This document shows positions 32,585-41,993 of a stretch of DNA of 64,000 bases, piece by piece. Both the position numbers and the translations under genes were made by a program. Positions within the stretch are counted from its first letter, which is position 1, and every line of letters starts with the position of its first letter. The notes beneath the pieces were generated by a model that was not told the origin of the DNA, made no database searches, and saw nothing but the letters and a program-made list of their open reading frames with translations. Source of the DNA: Arcobacter sp. (GTDB lineage Bacteria > Campylobacterota > Campylobacteria > Campylobacterales > Arcobacteraceae); assembly GCA_020048055.1 (NCBI GenBank), contig JAIFNA010000009.1:1-64000 (forward strand), given 5' to 3'.

Positions 32585-33245
32585 TTTAGAGCTTTTAAAA
32601 ACTACTTTAAAATCTACAAAAAATAGTAAAAAAGGGATTGTTTTACTTATTACTATTTTTTTTATCATTGCAATTATGGTTTTGGTTGAAAAAAATCTAA
32701 AAACTACTGATAATTTTTTGAGTTTAAAAGAGACAAATTTAAATATCAAACAATTTGAATTAAGTGTAAATGATATAAATCGTGAGATTTTGAAGATGTT
32801 TAAAGATAAAAATAGTGATATTTTGGTTAATCTGCCGCCAATAATTCCATTTAGTTATGGAAATATAGAAGTTGAATTGTACCTTAGCAAATATGATGAT
32901 ATATCGCATTATTTAGTTGATTACAATAGACTAAAAGTCGATGATTATTTCACTTCACATATAGATAAAAATAGATTTTTAGAGGTCATAAAAGATAAAA
33001 ATATCACAAATCAAAACCAAATTGATGCGGTTATTAGTGAGTACATAACTCTTACAAAAGATGATGAGATTTTAAAAATAAAAGATAATCTTACCTATTT
33101 TGATACAAATGAAAGCGGATATATTTTATGCAAATATAATCTAATAATTGATGGACTTGAAGGTCAAGTTAAAATGGTTTTCAAAGCAAATAGTGGTAAA
33201 GAGAATGTAGTCAAAGAACAATTAGAGATTAACATTAAGCGATAA
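32571..33245 (+). CDS. Pseudopilin-like membrane-anchored protein
   Basis: 224 residues from a TTG at 32571 that overlaps mnmA. A basic N-terminus is followed by one hydrophobic segment (about 22-40, KKGIVLLITIFFIIAIMVLV) and a mainly helical, soluble domain. The pattern GIVLLITIFFII resembles the prepilin/GspK start (G-x-A-L-L) with Glu at +18 or so, as in minor pseudopilins of type II secretion or type IV pili. No other pilus gene lies nearby, so the assignment is weak. It precedes rimK by 51 nt. Confidence 0.6.
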   Translation: MKQNSLELLKTTLKSTKNSKKGIVLLITIFFIIAIMVLVEKNLKTTDNFLSLKETNLNIKQFELSVNDINREILKMFKDKNSDILVNLPPIIPFSYGNIEVELYLSKYDDISHYLVDYNRLKVDDYFTSHIDKNRFLEVIKDKNITNQNQIDAVISEYITLTKDDEILKIKDNLTYFDTNESGYILCKYNLIIDGLEGQVKMVFKANSGKENVVKEQLEINIKR

Positions 33246-33296
33246 ATTTAGCCTATAATGTATATAAAAAAATCACAATTTTAAAGGGGAATGCAT

Positions 33297-34223
33297 ATGA
33301 GAGTGTATGTTTTATCAAGAAACAAAGAGTTATATTCAACTAAAAGATTAGTTGAAGATGGATTAGCTAAAGGTTGGGATATTAAAGTTATTGATTATCT
33401 AAGATGTACAATAGAGATTATGAAAAATGATTTAGTTGTGAACTATCAAGGCAAAATTCTCCCTACACCTGATGCAATAATTCCAAGAATTGGAGCAAGT
33501 CGTACATTTTATGGAACAGCTATGGTGAGACACTTTGAGATGATGGATGTATTTTCAACTTCTGGTAATTTAGCAATAGCTAGAAGCAGGGATAAACTTA
33601 GAAGCTTACAAGTATTGTCAAAAAATGGTGTAGATATGCCACGAACAGTCTTTGCTTCAAATAAATCAAATGCAAAAGATGTTATTGCATTAAGTGGGGG
33701 TGCACCACTTGTTTTAAAAATACTAGAAGGTACTCAAGGAGTTGGTGTGGTTTTGGTTGACAGTGAAAAAGCTGCAAAATCTGTACTTGATGCCTTTTAT
33801 GGAATGGATGTAAATCTTTTAGTTCAAGAATACATTGAAGAAGCTGGTGGAGCTGATATTAGAGCTTTTGTTGTTGGTGGTGAAGTTGTTGGTGCTATGA
33901 AAAGGCAAGGTGCAGATGGTGATTTTAGATCAAACTTACACCAAGGTGGAAAAGCTGTACTTTACAAACTAAGCAAAAAAGAGAAAAAAGTAGCACTTAA
34001 AGCTGCTAAAGCGATGGGATTAGGAATTTGTGGTGTTGATATGATAATATCAAAAAGGGGTCCACTCGTTATGGAGGTGAATTCATCTCCTGGACTAGAG
34101 GGAATTGAAAAATCTACAAATATTAATATTGCACAAAAGATTATGGATTTTATAGAAAAGAATGTAAAGCCAAAAAAAGATGATATAAAGCGAAAAATAA
34201 AAAAAGATAAAATAGGAGCATAA
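33297..34223 (+). CDS. rimK: RimK-type ATP-grasp ligase (ribosomal protein S6 modification)
   Basis: 308 residues from ATG 33297; AAGGGG lies 7 nt upstream, whereas an ATG two codons earlier would sit on top of it. The sequence follows E. coli RimK closely: VLSRN.ELYS.KRL, DAIIPRIGAS.TFYGTA, ARSRDKLRSLQ, PLVLKILEGTQGVGVVL, DFRSNLHQGG, MEVNSSPGLEGIE. RimK adds glutamates to the C-terminus of S6. It is followed after one base by the M42-like peptidase gene, an arrangement repeated in other bacteria to my knowledge. Confidence 0.93.
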   Translation: MRVYVLSRNKELYSTKRLVEDGLAKGWDIKVIDYLRCTIEIMKNDLVVNYQGKILPTPDAIIPRIGASRTFYGTAMVRHFEMMDVFSTSGNLAIARSRDKLRSLQVLSKNGVDMPRTVFASNKSNAKDVIALSGGAPLVLKILEGTQGVGVVLVDSEKAAKSVLDAFYGMDVNLLVQEYIEEAGGADIRAFVVGGEVVGAMKRQGADGDFRSNLHQGGKAVLYKLSKKEKKVALKAAKAMGLGICGVDMIISKRGPLVMEVNSSPGLEGIEKSTNINIAQKIMDFIEKNVKPKKDDIKRKIKKDKIGA

Positions 34224-34224
34224 A

Positions 34225-35283
34225 GTGTGTGAAAAAAATGACAATATGGACTATTTTTATGATATTTTAAAGCAACTTATTAGAACACCTAGTGTTGTTG
34301 GTGCTGAGCATAATTTTTTTATGGTTATCAAAAGAGAATTAGAAGAGATAGGTGTTGGAGTTGAGTATTTTGATGGTGTTCTTGTAGCTAGTGGAAATGA
34401 TCCACAAAGTGGGTATATTTCAACACATGCAGATAGACACGGACTGATTTGTACTGGAAAAAATGAGTTTCAATATGCTGCATTTATTGCAAAAAATAGA
34501 GCAGATTTAACTGGAAATTCAAATTCTGAGCAACTTTTAAATAGCCTATCAAATAGATTTCTTGATCAAAAAGTTCAGGCTTATGAGCCTTGGAATGGAA
34601 GTTATCTTGGTATGGGTGTTATTAGAGATGCAGTTTTATGTCCACGCAGAAATAATATAATTTTTAAGGTTGAAGGACTTGACAATCTTTTCCCCGGAAC
34701 ACCTATCGCTTTTATGGATAAACTTACTTTTGAAGATAATCTTATTTCTGCACAACTTGACAATGTATTAACAGTAGCTATTGTTGTTTATCTTTATCAT
34801 CTTGGATATCAAGGGACATCATTCTTTACAGCAAGTGAAGAAGCTGGAAAGAGTTGGAGATTTTTATTGGAGTGGTTTCGCAGATTTGATGTTAATACAA
34901 ATAAGCTTCTCGTTCTTGATACTAGTCCTTATGAGACACTTGAAGATATTTTAGCTATTGATATAGTTCTAAGAAATAGGGATTCAAATGCTGTATTTAG
35001 ATCACCTCTAAAAGATAAAATAAAAAAGATTGCCAAGAAAGATAAGATAAAATTTCACTATAAAGATTTGTATATCAAAAATAAAAATGAAGCAAAAGGT
35101 AATAAAAAATATTCAGTTGGTACAACCGAACTTGGTAGGATTATAGATGCTACTAAAGGTGAAATTCAAGGGACAACCTTACAAATACCAACCATTGGAT
35201 ACCACACTGCTGAAGAAACAGCTCATAAAAAATCAATAGAAAGTATGGTGATGATTTTAAGCAGACTTTACATTAAGAGTTGA
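34225..35283 (+). CDS. M42/M20-like zinc peptidase
   Basis: 352 residues from GTG 34225, supported by GGAG 6 nt before. Metal-ligand motifs are visible: STHADRHG (His-x-Asp), AQLDN (bridging Asp), SEEAG (catalytic Glu pair) and GYHTAEE (His). They belong to co-catalytic zinc aminopeptidases of the M42/M20 clan. Substrate unknown; the tight link with rimK suggests turnover of glutamate-extended or other peptides, inference only. Confidence 0.8.
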   Translation: MCEKNDNMDYFYDILKQLIRTPSVVGAEHNFFMVIKRELEEIGVGVEYFDGVLVASGNDPQSGYISTHADRHGLICTGKNEFQYAAFIAKNRADLTGNSNSEQLLNSLSNRFLDQKVQAYEPWNGSYLGMGVIRDAVLCPRRNNIIFKVEGLDNLFPGTPIAFMDKLTFEDNLISAQLDNVLTVAIVVYLYHLGYQGTSFFTASEEAGKSWRFLLEWFRRFDVNTNKLLVLDTSPYETLEDILAIDIVLRNRDSNAVFRSPLKDKIKKIAKKDKIKFHYKDLYIKNKNEAKGNKKYSVGTTELGRIIDATKGEIQGTTLQIPTIGYHTAEETAHKKSIESMVMILSRLYIKS

Positions 35284-35313
35284 GTTTGTGATTTTTTGTT
35301 TTTTATGTGCAAG

Positions 35314-35343
35314 TATATTGGTCAAAGAAGTTTGACCAATATA
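35314..35343. terminator. Hairpin between convergent genes
   Basis: TATATTGGTCAAA (35314-35326) and TTTGACCAATATA (35331-35343) pair perfectly around GAAG. The position between the ends of two convergent genes fits a bidirectional terminator, though T runs are short. Confidence 0.55.
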
Positions 35344-35355
35344 ATATCTTGAGAA

Positions 35356-35880
35356 TTATTTTTTAATATCTACACAATGTTCAGGATAAAAACTTCCAAA
35401 TTTCTTTTTGTTTCCATCTTTATTTTCTTTTTTACTATAAAAAGTCACTGTTGGATTACACTCATCCATCCATGATTCAATTGAATAAATTTTAACAGTG
35501 TTAAATCCCATTTCTCTAAAAGCTTTTGCTTCTATTGATGCTCTTGAAGCTGTATTGCAAACTACAATAAGATTTTGTTTTGTGAATTTACCATCGTCAT
35601 TTACAACGATTGATTCTAACATCTCTTCTGGTGCTTCTCTACCAACTCTTTGAGAACCAGCTATGCTAGCAGCTTGCCATTCTTCCATAGTTCTAACATC
35701 TACAACTGCCCAATCTGTTGATGCTAAAGCAGCTTTAACTTCAGCTGTTGTTGCCATTGTTCCGTTTGCTTTTGCTTCTTTTTTAAGTTTTCCAGATAAT
35801 GCTTTATAATTCACAAAATCACCAGCATTTGCAACACCAAAACATAAACTTGCAGCTAAAATTATTTTCCCTAATTTCAT
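35356..35880 (-). CDS. Exported rhodanese-like protein
   Basis: 174 residues from ATG 35880, placed 7 nt after AAGGAG; the frame is open to a TTG at 35904. Signal peptide (about 1-19, ending ANA), then a rhodanese domain (about 45-150) with DVRTMEEW and the active-site loop VVCNTASRAS (Cys108). The tail contains two more Cys (about 142 and 168) and is rich in Lys. It could carry sulfur or sulfane groups in the periplasm; substrate unknown. No neighbour shares its direction. Confidence 0.85.
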   Translation of the reverse strand: MKLGKIILAASLCFGVANAGDFVNYKALSGKLKKEAKANGTMATTAEVKAALASTDWAVVDVRTMEEWQAASIAGSQRVGREAPEEMLESIVVNDDGKFTKQNLIVVCNTASRASIEAKAFREMGFNTVKIYSIESWMDECNPTVTFYSKKENKDGNKKKFGSFYPEHCVDIKK

Positions 35881-36122
35881 ATTCAAACTCCTTAATTTTT
35901 TCAATTTTTAACCTTTGGTAAAAAGTTAGTCCGAAAGTATAGCACTAAAAATTAAAAAAACAATCAAAAATGTATAAGTTTTATTGGTATTGAATAGAAC
36001 TTAATTTAACAAAATAATTATAATAATCCATAATTATTTAGCTCTGAATTATTTAGAAAATTGATTAAGTGCGTTTGTTGTAGAATAAATTTATATATAA
36101 AATAATTTTTTAAGGAGTTTAG

Positions 36123-36554
36123 ATGGAGTGTGAGTTTCCAGCTTTTAATAGAGGCAAAAGTGAATTTAAAGAGATTTTTGACAATACAAAAACAATAGCA
36201 ATAGTTGGATGTAGTCCAGATTCAACAAAGGCAAGCAATAAAGTTGCTGCCTATTTGATTTCACAAGGATTTACTGTGTTACCAATCTACCCAAAAGAAG
36301 ATATTATTTTGGGTCAAAAGGTTTATAGAAATTTATCAGATATTGAAGTTTCTGTTGACATGGTTGATATATTTAGAAAATCAGATGTTATTGCAACAGT
36401 TGTTGATGAGGCTATAAGAAGAGGTGATGTAAAGTGTGTTTGGTCACAACTTGGTTTGGTTAATAATGAAGCGATGAAAAAAGCTGAAGAAAATGGGATA
36501 AAAGCTGTTCAAAATTATTGTACGAAGATTGAGCATATGTTGATTAATAAGTAA
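36123..36554 (+). CDS. CoA-binding domain protein
   Basis: 143 residues with a Rossmann-type CoA-binding fold: AIVGCSPDSTKASNKV near the start (nucleotide loop), VLPIYPKED, and VDMVDIFRKSD. Family members bind CoA but their reaction is unknown. The ATG is supported by AAGGAG. The 35881-36122 gap upstream is AT-rich and holds the divergent promoters. Confidence 0.88.
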   Translation: MECEFPAFNRGKSEFKEIFDNTKTIAIVGCSPDSTKASNKVAAYLISQGFTVLPIYPKEDIILGQKVYRNLSDIEVSVDMVDIFRKSDVIATVVDEAIRRGDVKCVWSQLGLVNNEAMKKAEENGIKAVQNYCTKIEHMLINK

Positions 36555-36565
36555 AAATAGATTAA

Positions 36566-37858
36566 TTATTTTAATTTGCAAGTTGGATTTGTTTGCAGTG
36601 CTAGAGTTGCAATAGATCCTGTTGTACCATCTTGTCTGTTTTTGATTGTAATCTCACCACCGATAGCATCAGCCGCACTTTTAGCTAAAAATAATCCAAG
36701 CCCAGCTCCTTGCTCTTTTCCTATCCTTTTAAATGGTGCAAATAAGTCAACTTCTTCATCAACTCCAACACCTTCATCAATAACTTGAATATAAACAATC
36801 AAATCTTCTTTGTATATTTTTACAATAATTGTTTTTTCATGCGGTGTGAATTTGATAGCATTTTGGACAAAATTTTGAAGAATTTGATTTAGCAAGGTTG
36901 GCTGAATTATTGTAGTAAATGTTTCTATATCACAGATAAAATCTAAAGTAATTTTTTTCTCATTTGAGAGTAATTTATAATTATTTACCCTGTTTTCTAC
37001 AAATTTTACAACATCAACTTCGTTTGGCTTTTCAAATTGTGCTCCCTCTTGTCTTCCAACATCCAATATGGAACTAACCATTTTATCCATTCCATTTATT
37101 TCGCTAATAAATAATCTTAGTGTTTCTTCATATTTTTCAGTCTCTCTTTGTTTTAGCAGTACAACTTCACTTTTTAGCTTCATAACTGCTAGTGGAGTTT
37201 TTAGCTCATGTGCCGCACCTATAAATAACTCTTTTTGATATTTTACGTACATCTCTATTTTTTTTGTTAAATTATTAATAGATGTTGCCAATGGGTGAAA
37301 TTCAACTGGTAACTTAGTGAGTTCAATTTTTGTTAGGGAATTTTCATTCATATTTGATAGTTTGTTTGTAATGTTTATAATTGGTGCAAGTAGATTTTTA
37401 GATACCGCAAGAGCGTATATTACAACCATAATAAGTCCACCAAGTGATAAAATAAATACATTGCTAAATATTTTTCTAAGCATATCATCTGTACTTGTGA
37501 TGTTTTTGGTGATTTTTATAAATGTTTCATTTGATAGTTCAAATGGATATAGTAGTTCAATATAATGTAGACCGTCTTTTCTGTATTCCTTGAATGAGAT
37601 ATCTTTTAATCCACTAATTTTGACTAAATCAACTGTTAATTTATCTTCAGTTATTAATTGAATATTTTCGTGATTTATTACATTATTTATACTTGCTTGT
37701 TGTATTATGTTTGCTTTTCTTATGAGATTTTCTGTTATCTCTTCATATATTGTGGCTTTTGTAAAACCATAAAACATAAAGGAGATAATAATTATAAATA
37801 AAGAAGTAGCTATGATTAATCTTTTTGAAAATTCCTCATAAATACTTTTATTTTTCAT
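36566..37858 (-). CDS. Sensor histidine kinase next to the HsrA-like regulator
   Basis: 430 residues: membrane spans at about 13-32 and 132-152, a short periplasmic region of about 100 residues, HAMP-like linker, HisKA with H in IGAAHELKTPLAVMK, N box (NFVQNAIKFT), DEGVGV and GAGLGLFL. All motifs are intact. The stop of the response-regulator gene is 8 nt upstream, so kinase and regulator form an operon. Confidence 0.9.
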   Translation of the reverse strand: MKNKSIYEEFSKRLIIATSLFIIIISFMFYGFTKATIYEEITENLIRKANIIQQASINNVINHENIQLITEDKLTVDLVKISGLKDISFKEYRKDGLHYIELLYPFELSNETFIKITKNITSTDDMLRKIFSNVFILSLGGLIMVVIYALAVSKNLLAPIINITNKLSNMNENSLTKIELTKLPVEFHPLATSINNLTKKIEMYVKYQKELFIGAAHELKTPLAVMKLKSEVVLLKQRETEKYEETLRLFISEINGMDKMVSSILDVGRQEGAQFEKPNEVDVVKFVENRVNNYKLLSNEKKITLDFICDIETFTTIIQPTLLNQILQNFVQNAIKFTPHEKTIIVKIYKEDLIVYIQVIDEGVGVDEEVDLFAPFKRIGKEQGAGLGLFLAKSAADAIGGEITIKNRQDGTTGSIATLALQTNPTCKLK

Positions 37859-37866
37859 ACTTCTTC

Positions 37867-38556
37867 TTAATCTTCTATTGGTTCATTCTCTTTTGGTGGA
37901 TAACAAAACCTATATCCTCTTCTTCTGATTGTTTCAATTGTAGATATATTAAGTGGTTTATCCATTTTCTGTCTAATTTGATTGATTGCAACTTCAATTA
38001 CATTTGGAGTTACAAGTTCAGGTTCTTCCCAGATAGCGTCAAGTAATTGCTCTTTTGAAACAATTTGGTCTCTGTGTCTTGCTAGGTGAGTTAAAACTTC
38101 AAATGGCTTACCTTTTAATTCAATCTCAACACCATCATATGTGATTTTTTCTTCATCAGGATTTATTGAAAGAAGATCGATTTTAATTGTGCTTGTTCCA
38201 CCAAATCTAAGTCTACACTCAATTCTAGCTAGTAAAACATCAAAATCAAATGGTTTTTTAATGTAATCATCAGCACCTGTTTTAAGAGCTTTTATTTCAC
38301 TCTCTTTATCATCTCTTGCACTAACTATTACGACTGAAGTTCTTGCACTTCTATTTTTTACAATTTTAGTAAGTTCTATTCCATCTCCATCTGGTAACAT
38401 CCAGTCTGTTAAAACTAGGTCATAATTTCTAATGTCTATAAAGTATTCAGCATCTTTGAAATTTTCTGCAACATCTACTTGATATCCAAAATCTTGCAAT
38501 CCCTCTTGTAGCGTTCTATTTAAAGTACTTTCATCTTCTACTATTAATATTCTCAT
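37867..38556 (-). CDS. hsrA: HsrA/HP1043-type response regulator
   Basis: 229 residues. The DNA-binding domain (about 125-222), with KGKPFEVLTHLARHRDQIVSK and the long PNVIEVAINQIRQKMDKPL, is the hallmark of the Campylobacterota regulator HsrA (HP1043, Cj0355). Unlike Helicobacter HP1043, the receiver keeps a normal Asp51 (VLTDWMLPDGDG), EDE and KKPF, so it can probably be phosphorylated; a kinase gene follows. In Helicobacter HsrA is an essential orphan regulator. Orthology is from remembered sequence pattern. Confidence 0.85.
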   Translation of the reverse strand: MRILIVEDESTLNRTLQEGLQDFGYQVDVAENFKDAEYFIDIRNYDLVLTDWMLPDGDGIELTKIVKNRSARTSVVIVSARDDKESEIKALKTGADDYIKKPFDFDVLLARIECRLRFGGTSTIKIDLLSINPDEEKITYDGVEIELKGKPFEVLTHLARHRDQIVSKEQLLDAIWEEPELVTPNVIEVAINQIRQKMDKPLNISTIETIRRRGYRFCYPPKENEPIED

Positions 38557-38719
38557 GATTATTTTCCTTTGTGTGATTTTATTGTTTGAAATTTTAAAAA
38601 TCGAAGTGTAGCATAAAAAATCGAAAATTTAAAGAGTTTTTAAGTTAAATATCTTGATTTGCTTATGTGTAAGTTAGGTTTGGATAAAATCCCGAAATTT
38701 TACACATTAAGGAAAGTAT

Positions 38720-39538
38720 ATGTTTGATAGAAAAATCATATTGAGCTCTGTTGTTGCAATAACACTATTCACGACTAATTTGTTTTCAGCCGATAAATTA
38801 TTAGCAACGGTTGGGACTGATAATATTACACTTGAAGATGCTAATAACGTTTTAAAAGCACAAAAAATTACATACAATCAGTTAAAAGAAAATGATAAAA
38901 AAAATATTGTAAATCAGTTGGTAGATAAAAAAGTTTTAAGCAATACTGCCATGAAAACAAATATTATTAATACGGCTGAATATAAAGAAACAGTTGAGAG
39001 GATAAAAGAGGAGATAGCTTTACAGCTTTGGATGTCTGATATGGCAAAACAAATCAATGTAAGTGAAGCAGAGATTAAAACTTATTATGATCAAAATAAA
39101 AATAAAATGCAAAAACCACTTGAATTAAAAGCAAACCACATTTTAGTAAAAACTGAAAAAGAGGCAAATGATATTATTGATATACTAGAGAAATCAACTA
39201 CTCTTGAAGTAGATTTTAAAAAAATGGCAAAAAATAAATCAACAGATCCAGCTGCGGCAAATGGAGGAGATTTGGGTTGGTTTACAACTGATAAAATGAT
39301 TCCAGAATTTAGTATGGCAGCATCTGCACTTAAAGTTGGAACTATCACAGCAAAACCAGTAAAAACTAAATTCGGATTTCATATCATCTATCTTGATGAT
39401 AGAAAAAATCCAACACCGCTATCTTTAAATGAAGTAAAGGGTGATATAAAACAATTTTTATCAACACAAGAATTTAATACAAAAATTGAAAATATCTTAA
39501 AAGTTGAAAAAGCAAAAAGCAAAATAACAATCAAATAA
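38720..39538 (+). CDS. PEB4/SurA-like periplasmic peptidyl-prolyl isomerase
   Basis: 272 residues: signal peptide (about 1-23), N-terminal SurA-like helical chaperone region (about 25-125), PpiC rotamase domain (about 130-232, with LKANHILVKTE, GGDLGWFT, and KFGFHIIYLDD) and a basic tail. It matches C. jejuni PEB4 (Cj0596), which also lies before fba. It assists folding of outer-membrane proteins. fba begins 12 nt after the stop. Confidence 0.9.
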   Translation: MFDRKIILSSVVAITLFTTNLFSADKLLATVGTDNITLEDANNVLKAQKITYNQLKENDKKNIVNQLVDKKVLSNTAMKTNIINTAEYKETVERIKEEIALQLWMSDMAKQINVSEAEIKTYYDQNKNKMQKPLELKANHILVKTEKEANDIIDILEKSTTLEVDFKKMAKNKSTDPAAANGGDLGWFTTDKMIPEFSMAASALKVGTITAKPVKTKFGFHIIYLDDRKNPTPLSLNEVKGDIKQFLSTQEFNTKIENILKVEKAKSKITIK

Positions 39539-39550
39539 AAGGATATAAAA

Positions 39551-40618
39551 ATGGGAATTTTAAATATTGTAGAAGCGGGCGTTTTAACTGGAAGTGAAGC
39601 TAAAAAAGTTTTTGATTATGCAAAAGCAAATAATTTTGCAATTCCAGCTATCAATGTTGTAAATACTGAATCAATAAATGGTGTTCTTGAATCTGCTGCA
39701 AAAGTTAATTCGCCAGTAATTTTACAGTTCTCAAATGGTGGAGCACAATTTTTTGCAGGAAAAGGTTGCAAAGCACCAAATGCTTCAGTTTTAGGTGGAA
39801 TTAGCGGAGCTAAACATATACATATAATGGCAAAAGCTTATGGTGTACCAGTTATCTTACATACTGACCATGCGGCAAAAAAACTTCTCCCTTGGATTGA
39901 TGGACTTATTGAGGCTGGGGAGCAACATTTTAAAAAAACAGGACGACCACTTTTTACATCTCATATGTTAGATTTAAGCGAAGAGAGTATGGAGGAAAAT
40001 CTTGATATTTGTGCTCAGTATTTTACAAAAATGGCTAAGCTAGATATGATGATTGAGATTGAGCTTGGAATTACGGGTGGAGAGGAAGATGGAGTTGACA
40101 ATAGTGATGTTGACAACTCATTGCTATATACTCAACCTAGTGATGTTTGGTATGCATTTGAAAGATTAAGTAAAGTGAGTCCAAATTTTACAATCGCTGC
40201 TTCTTTTGGAAATGTTCATGGTGTATATAAACCAGGAAATGTTGTGTTAAAACCAATTATTTTAGATAATTCACAAAAATTTATAGCTGAAAAATTAGGA
40301 AATACGCAAAAGCCTGTAAATTTTGTCTTTCATGGTGGAAGTGGAAGCAGTGAGGATGAGATTAAAGAGTCCTTAACTTATGGAGTTATTAAAATGAACA
40401 TCGACACAGATACACAGTGGGCATTTTGGGATGGAATAAGAAAATATGAAAAAGAAAATAGAGATTATTTGCAAGGTCAAATTGGAAATCCAAATGGTGA
40501 AGATAAACCAAATAAAAAATATTACGATCCTAGAGTTTGGTTGCGTGAAGGACAAAATACCCTAATTGCTAGACTTGAAGTTGCATTTAATGATCTTAAT
40601 TGTGTGGATAAATTGTAA
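39551..40618 (+). CDS. fba: Fructose-bisphosphate aldolase class II
   Basis: 355 residues. Zinc and catalytic motifs: LHTDHAAKKLLPW (zinc His, catalytic Asp), IEIELGITGGEEDG, GNVHGVYKPGN (zinc His), HGGSGSSEDEI (zinc His) and NIDTDTQWAFW. Class IIa length. Cleaves fructose 1,6-bisphosphate; in these bacteria mainly gluconeogenic. Follows the PEB4-like gene and ends before a strong bidirectional terminator. Confidence 0.97.
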   Translation: MGILNIVEAGVLTGSEAKKVFDYAKANNFAIPAINVVNTESINGVLESAAKVNSPVILQFSNGGAQFFAGKGCKAPNASVLGGISGAKHIHIMAKAYGVPVILHTDHAAKKLLPWIDGLIEAGEQHFKKTGRPLFTSHMLDLSEESMEENLDICAQYFTKMAKLDMMIEIELGITGGEEDGVDNSDVDNSLLYTQPSDVWYAFERLSKVSPNFTIAASFGNVHGVYKPGNVVLKPIILDNSQKFIAEKLGNTQKPVNFVFHGGSGSSEDEIKESLTYGVIKMNIDTDTQWAFWDGIRKYEKENRDYLQGQIGNPNGEDKPNKKYYDPRVWLREGQNTLIARLEVAFNDLNCVDKL

Positions 40619-40642
40619 ATCTATTTTTATTTGATTTGTTGT

Positions 40643-40675
40643 AAAAAAGCTTTAGAGTAAATCTAAAGCTTTTTT
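40643..40675. terminator. Bidirectional rho-independent terminator
   Basis: AAAAAAGCTTTAGA (40643-40656) and TCTAAAGCTTTTTT (40662-40675) pair perfectly over 14 bp around GTAAA. T runs are present in both directions, serving fba on one strand and the M16 peptidase gene on the other. Confidence 0.9.
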
Positions 40676-40680
40676 ATTTC

Positions 40681-41937
40681 CTATTTTTTTAAGATAAGTG
40701 TTGTTGAGTTTTCTTTAGTAAAGTATTTTTTGGCAACATTGGTAATGTCTTTCACTTCAAGTTTTTCTAGTCTTGTTTCGTAATTCATAAGCGGATTAAT
40801 ATCCCCTCTAATTAAATAACTTCCATAAAGACTAGCTACATCACTTGAGCTTTCTAATGAAAATATAAAATCAGATTTCGTGTTGATTTTTACTTTTTCA
40901 ATTTCACTTTTTTTCACATCACCTTTTTTAATCTTTTCAATCTCTTCCCAGATAAGTTTTTCAACATCAGTAGCTTCAACATTTGGATTGCAAACTGCTA
41001 GAAATAGATAAACGCCAGGGTCTTTTTGCTCCATATTATAAGCATATGCTGTATTTACTAATCTTTTTTTATCAATCAATAGCTCATTTAATCTACTACT
41101 TTTTCCACTACTTAAAAGTTCACTGAGCGCTGAAAGTGCCAATTGGTCTTCATGTAGAAAGTTTGGTATATGAAACGTAATAGCTAGCATCTGAACAGCT
41201 GAATCTTTCTTAACAACAACTCTTTTTTCACCATCTTGTTTTGGCTCAACCATATGAAGTTTGTTATCTTTTTTTGGATATTTATTATGGATATTAGAGA
41301 AATATTTTTTTGCTTCATTAAATACATCATCTTTATTTATATCGCCAGCAACAATCAATATCGCATTATTTGGAGCATAAAATCTGTCATGAAAATCTTT
41401 AATATCATCAATTTTCCAATTTAAAATATCTTCCATAAAACCAATTGGTGTCCAGTGGTAGGGATGGTATGTAAATGTATTGTTAAATAATTTAAAATAC
41501 AAATAGCCCATAGGTGAATTGTCAGTTCTCCATCTTCTCTCTTCAGCTACAACATCACGTTCTGGTTGAAATTCCTCATCTTTTAGGGTTAAATTTTCCA
41601 TTAGTTCACTATAAAGTTCAAGTGATTTACTTAAGTTTTTTGAGCTTGATTTGATGTAATAATGAGTGTAATCAAAGCCTGTTGAAGCATTATTTACCCC
41701 TCCAAAACTTTTTACAATTTTATCAAATTCACCAGCTGGAAGATTTTTTGTCGATTTAAAATTTAGGTGTTCTAGCATATGAGCTATCCCACTTTTTCCC
41801 ATCACTTCATCACGACTTCCAACATTATAAAATATATCAGTTGTGATAACATTTGTCCCATTATCCATAGGGATTGCAACAATTTTTAAGCCATTACTTA
41901 AAGTCTCTTCGTAGTATTTTGGTAAACTATTTCCCAT
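40681..41937 (-). CDS. M16-family zinc peptidase
   Basis: 418 residues from ATG 41937, which has AAGGA 8 nt upstream. The frame stays open to an ATG at 41994 that touches the pyrD stop (TAATG) and would add a hydrophobic, signal-like leader, so export cannot be excluded. Inverted zinc motif HMLEH (about 53-57) with the distal Glu in RDVVAEERR, and the second M16 half around 190-400. Members degrade peptides in the cytoplasm or periplasm. Confidence 0.9.
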   Translation of the reverse strand: MGNSLPKYYEETLSNGLKIVAIPMDNGTNVITTDIFYNVGSRDEVMGKSGIAHMLEHLNFKSTKNLPAGEFDKIVKSFGGVNNASTGFDYTHYYIKSSSKNLSKSLELYSELMENLTLKDEEFQPERDVVAEERRWRTDNSPMGYLYFKLFNNTFTYHPYHWTPIGFMEDILNWKIDDIKDFHDRFYAPNNAILIVAGDINKDDVFNEAKKYFSNIHNKYPKKDNKLHMVEPKQDGEKRVVVKKDSAVQMLAITFHIPNFLHEDQLALSALSELLSSGKSSRLNELLIDKKRLVNTAYAYNMEQKDPGVYLFLAVCNPNVEATDVEKLIWEEIEKIKKGDVKKSEIEKVKINTKSDFIFSLESSSDVASLYGSYLIRGDINPLMNYETRLEKLEVKDITNVAKKYFTKENSTTLILKK

Positions 41938-41993
41938 TAAAATTCCTTGTAAACATAAAAAATATAAAATAAAATTTCTACAAAATTTATACA

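Noticed and set aside
40657-40661. GTAAA loop shared between the fba terminator and the leader-repeat hairpin
   Set aside because: Only five to eight bases in common in AT-rich DNA; probably chance.
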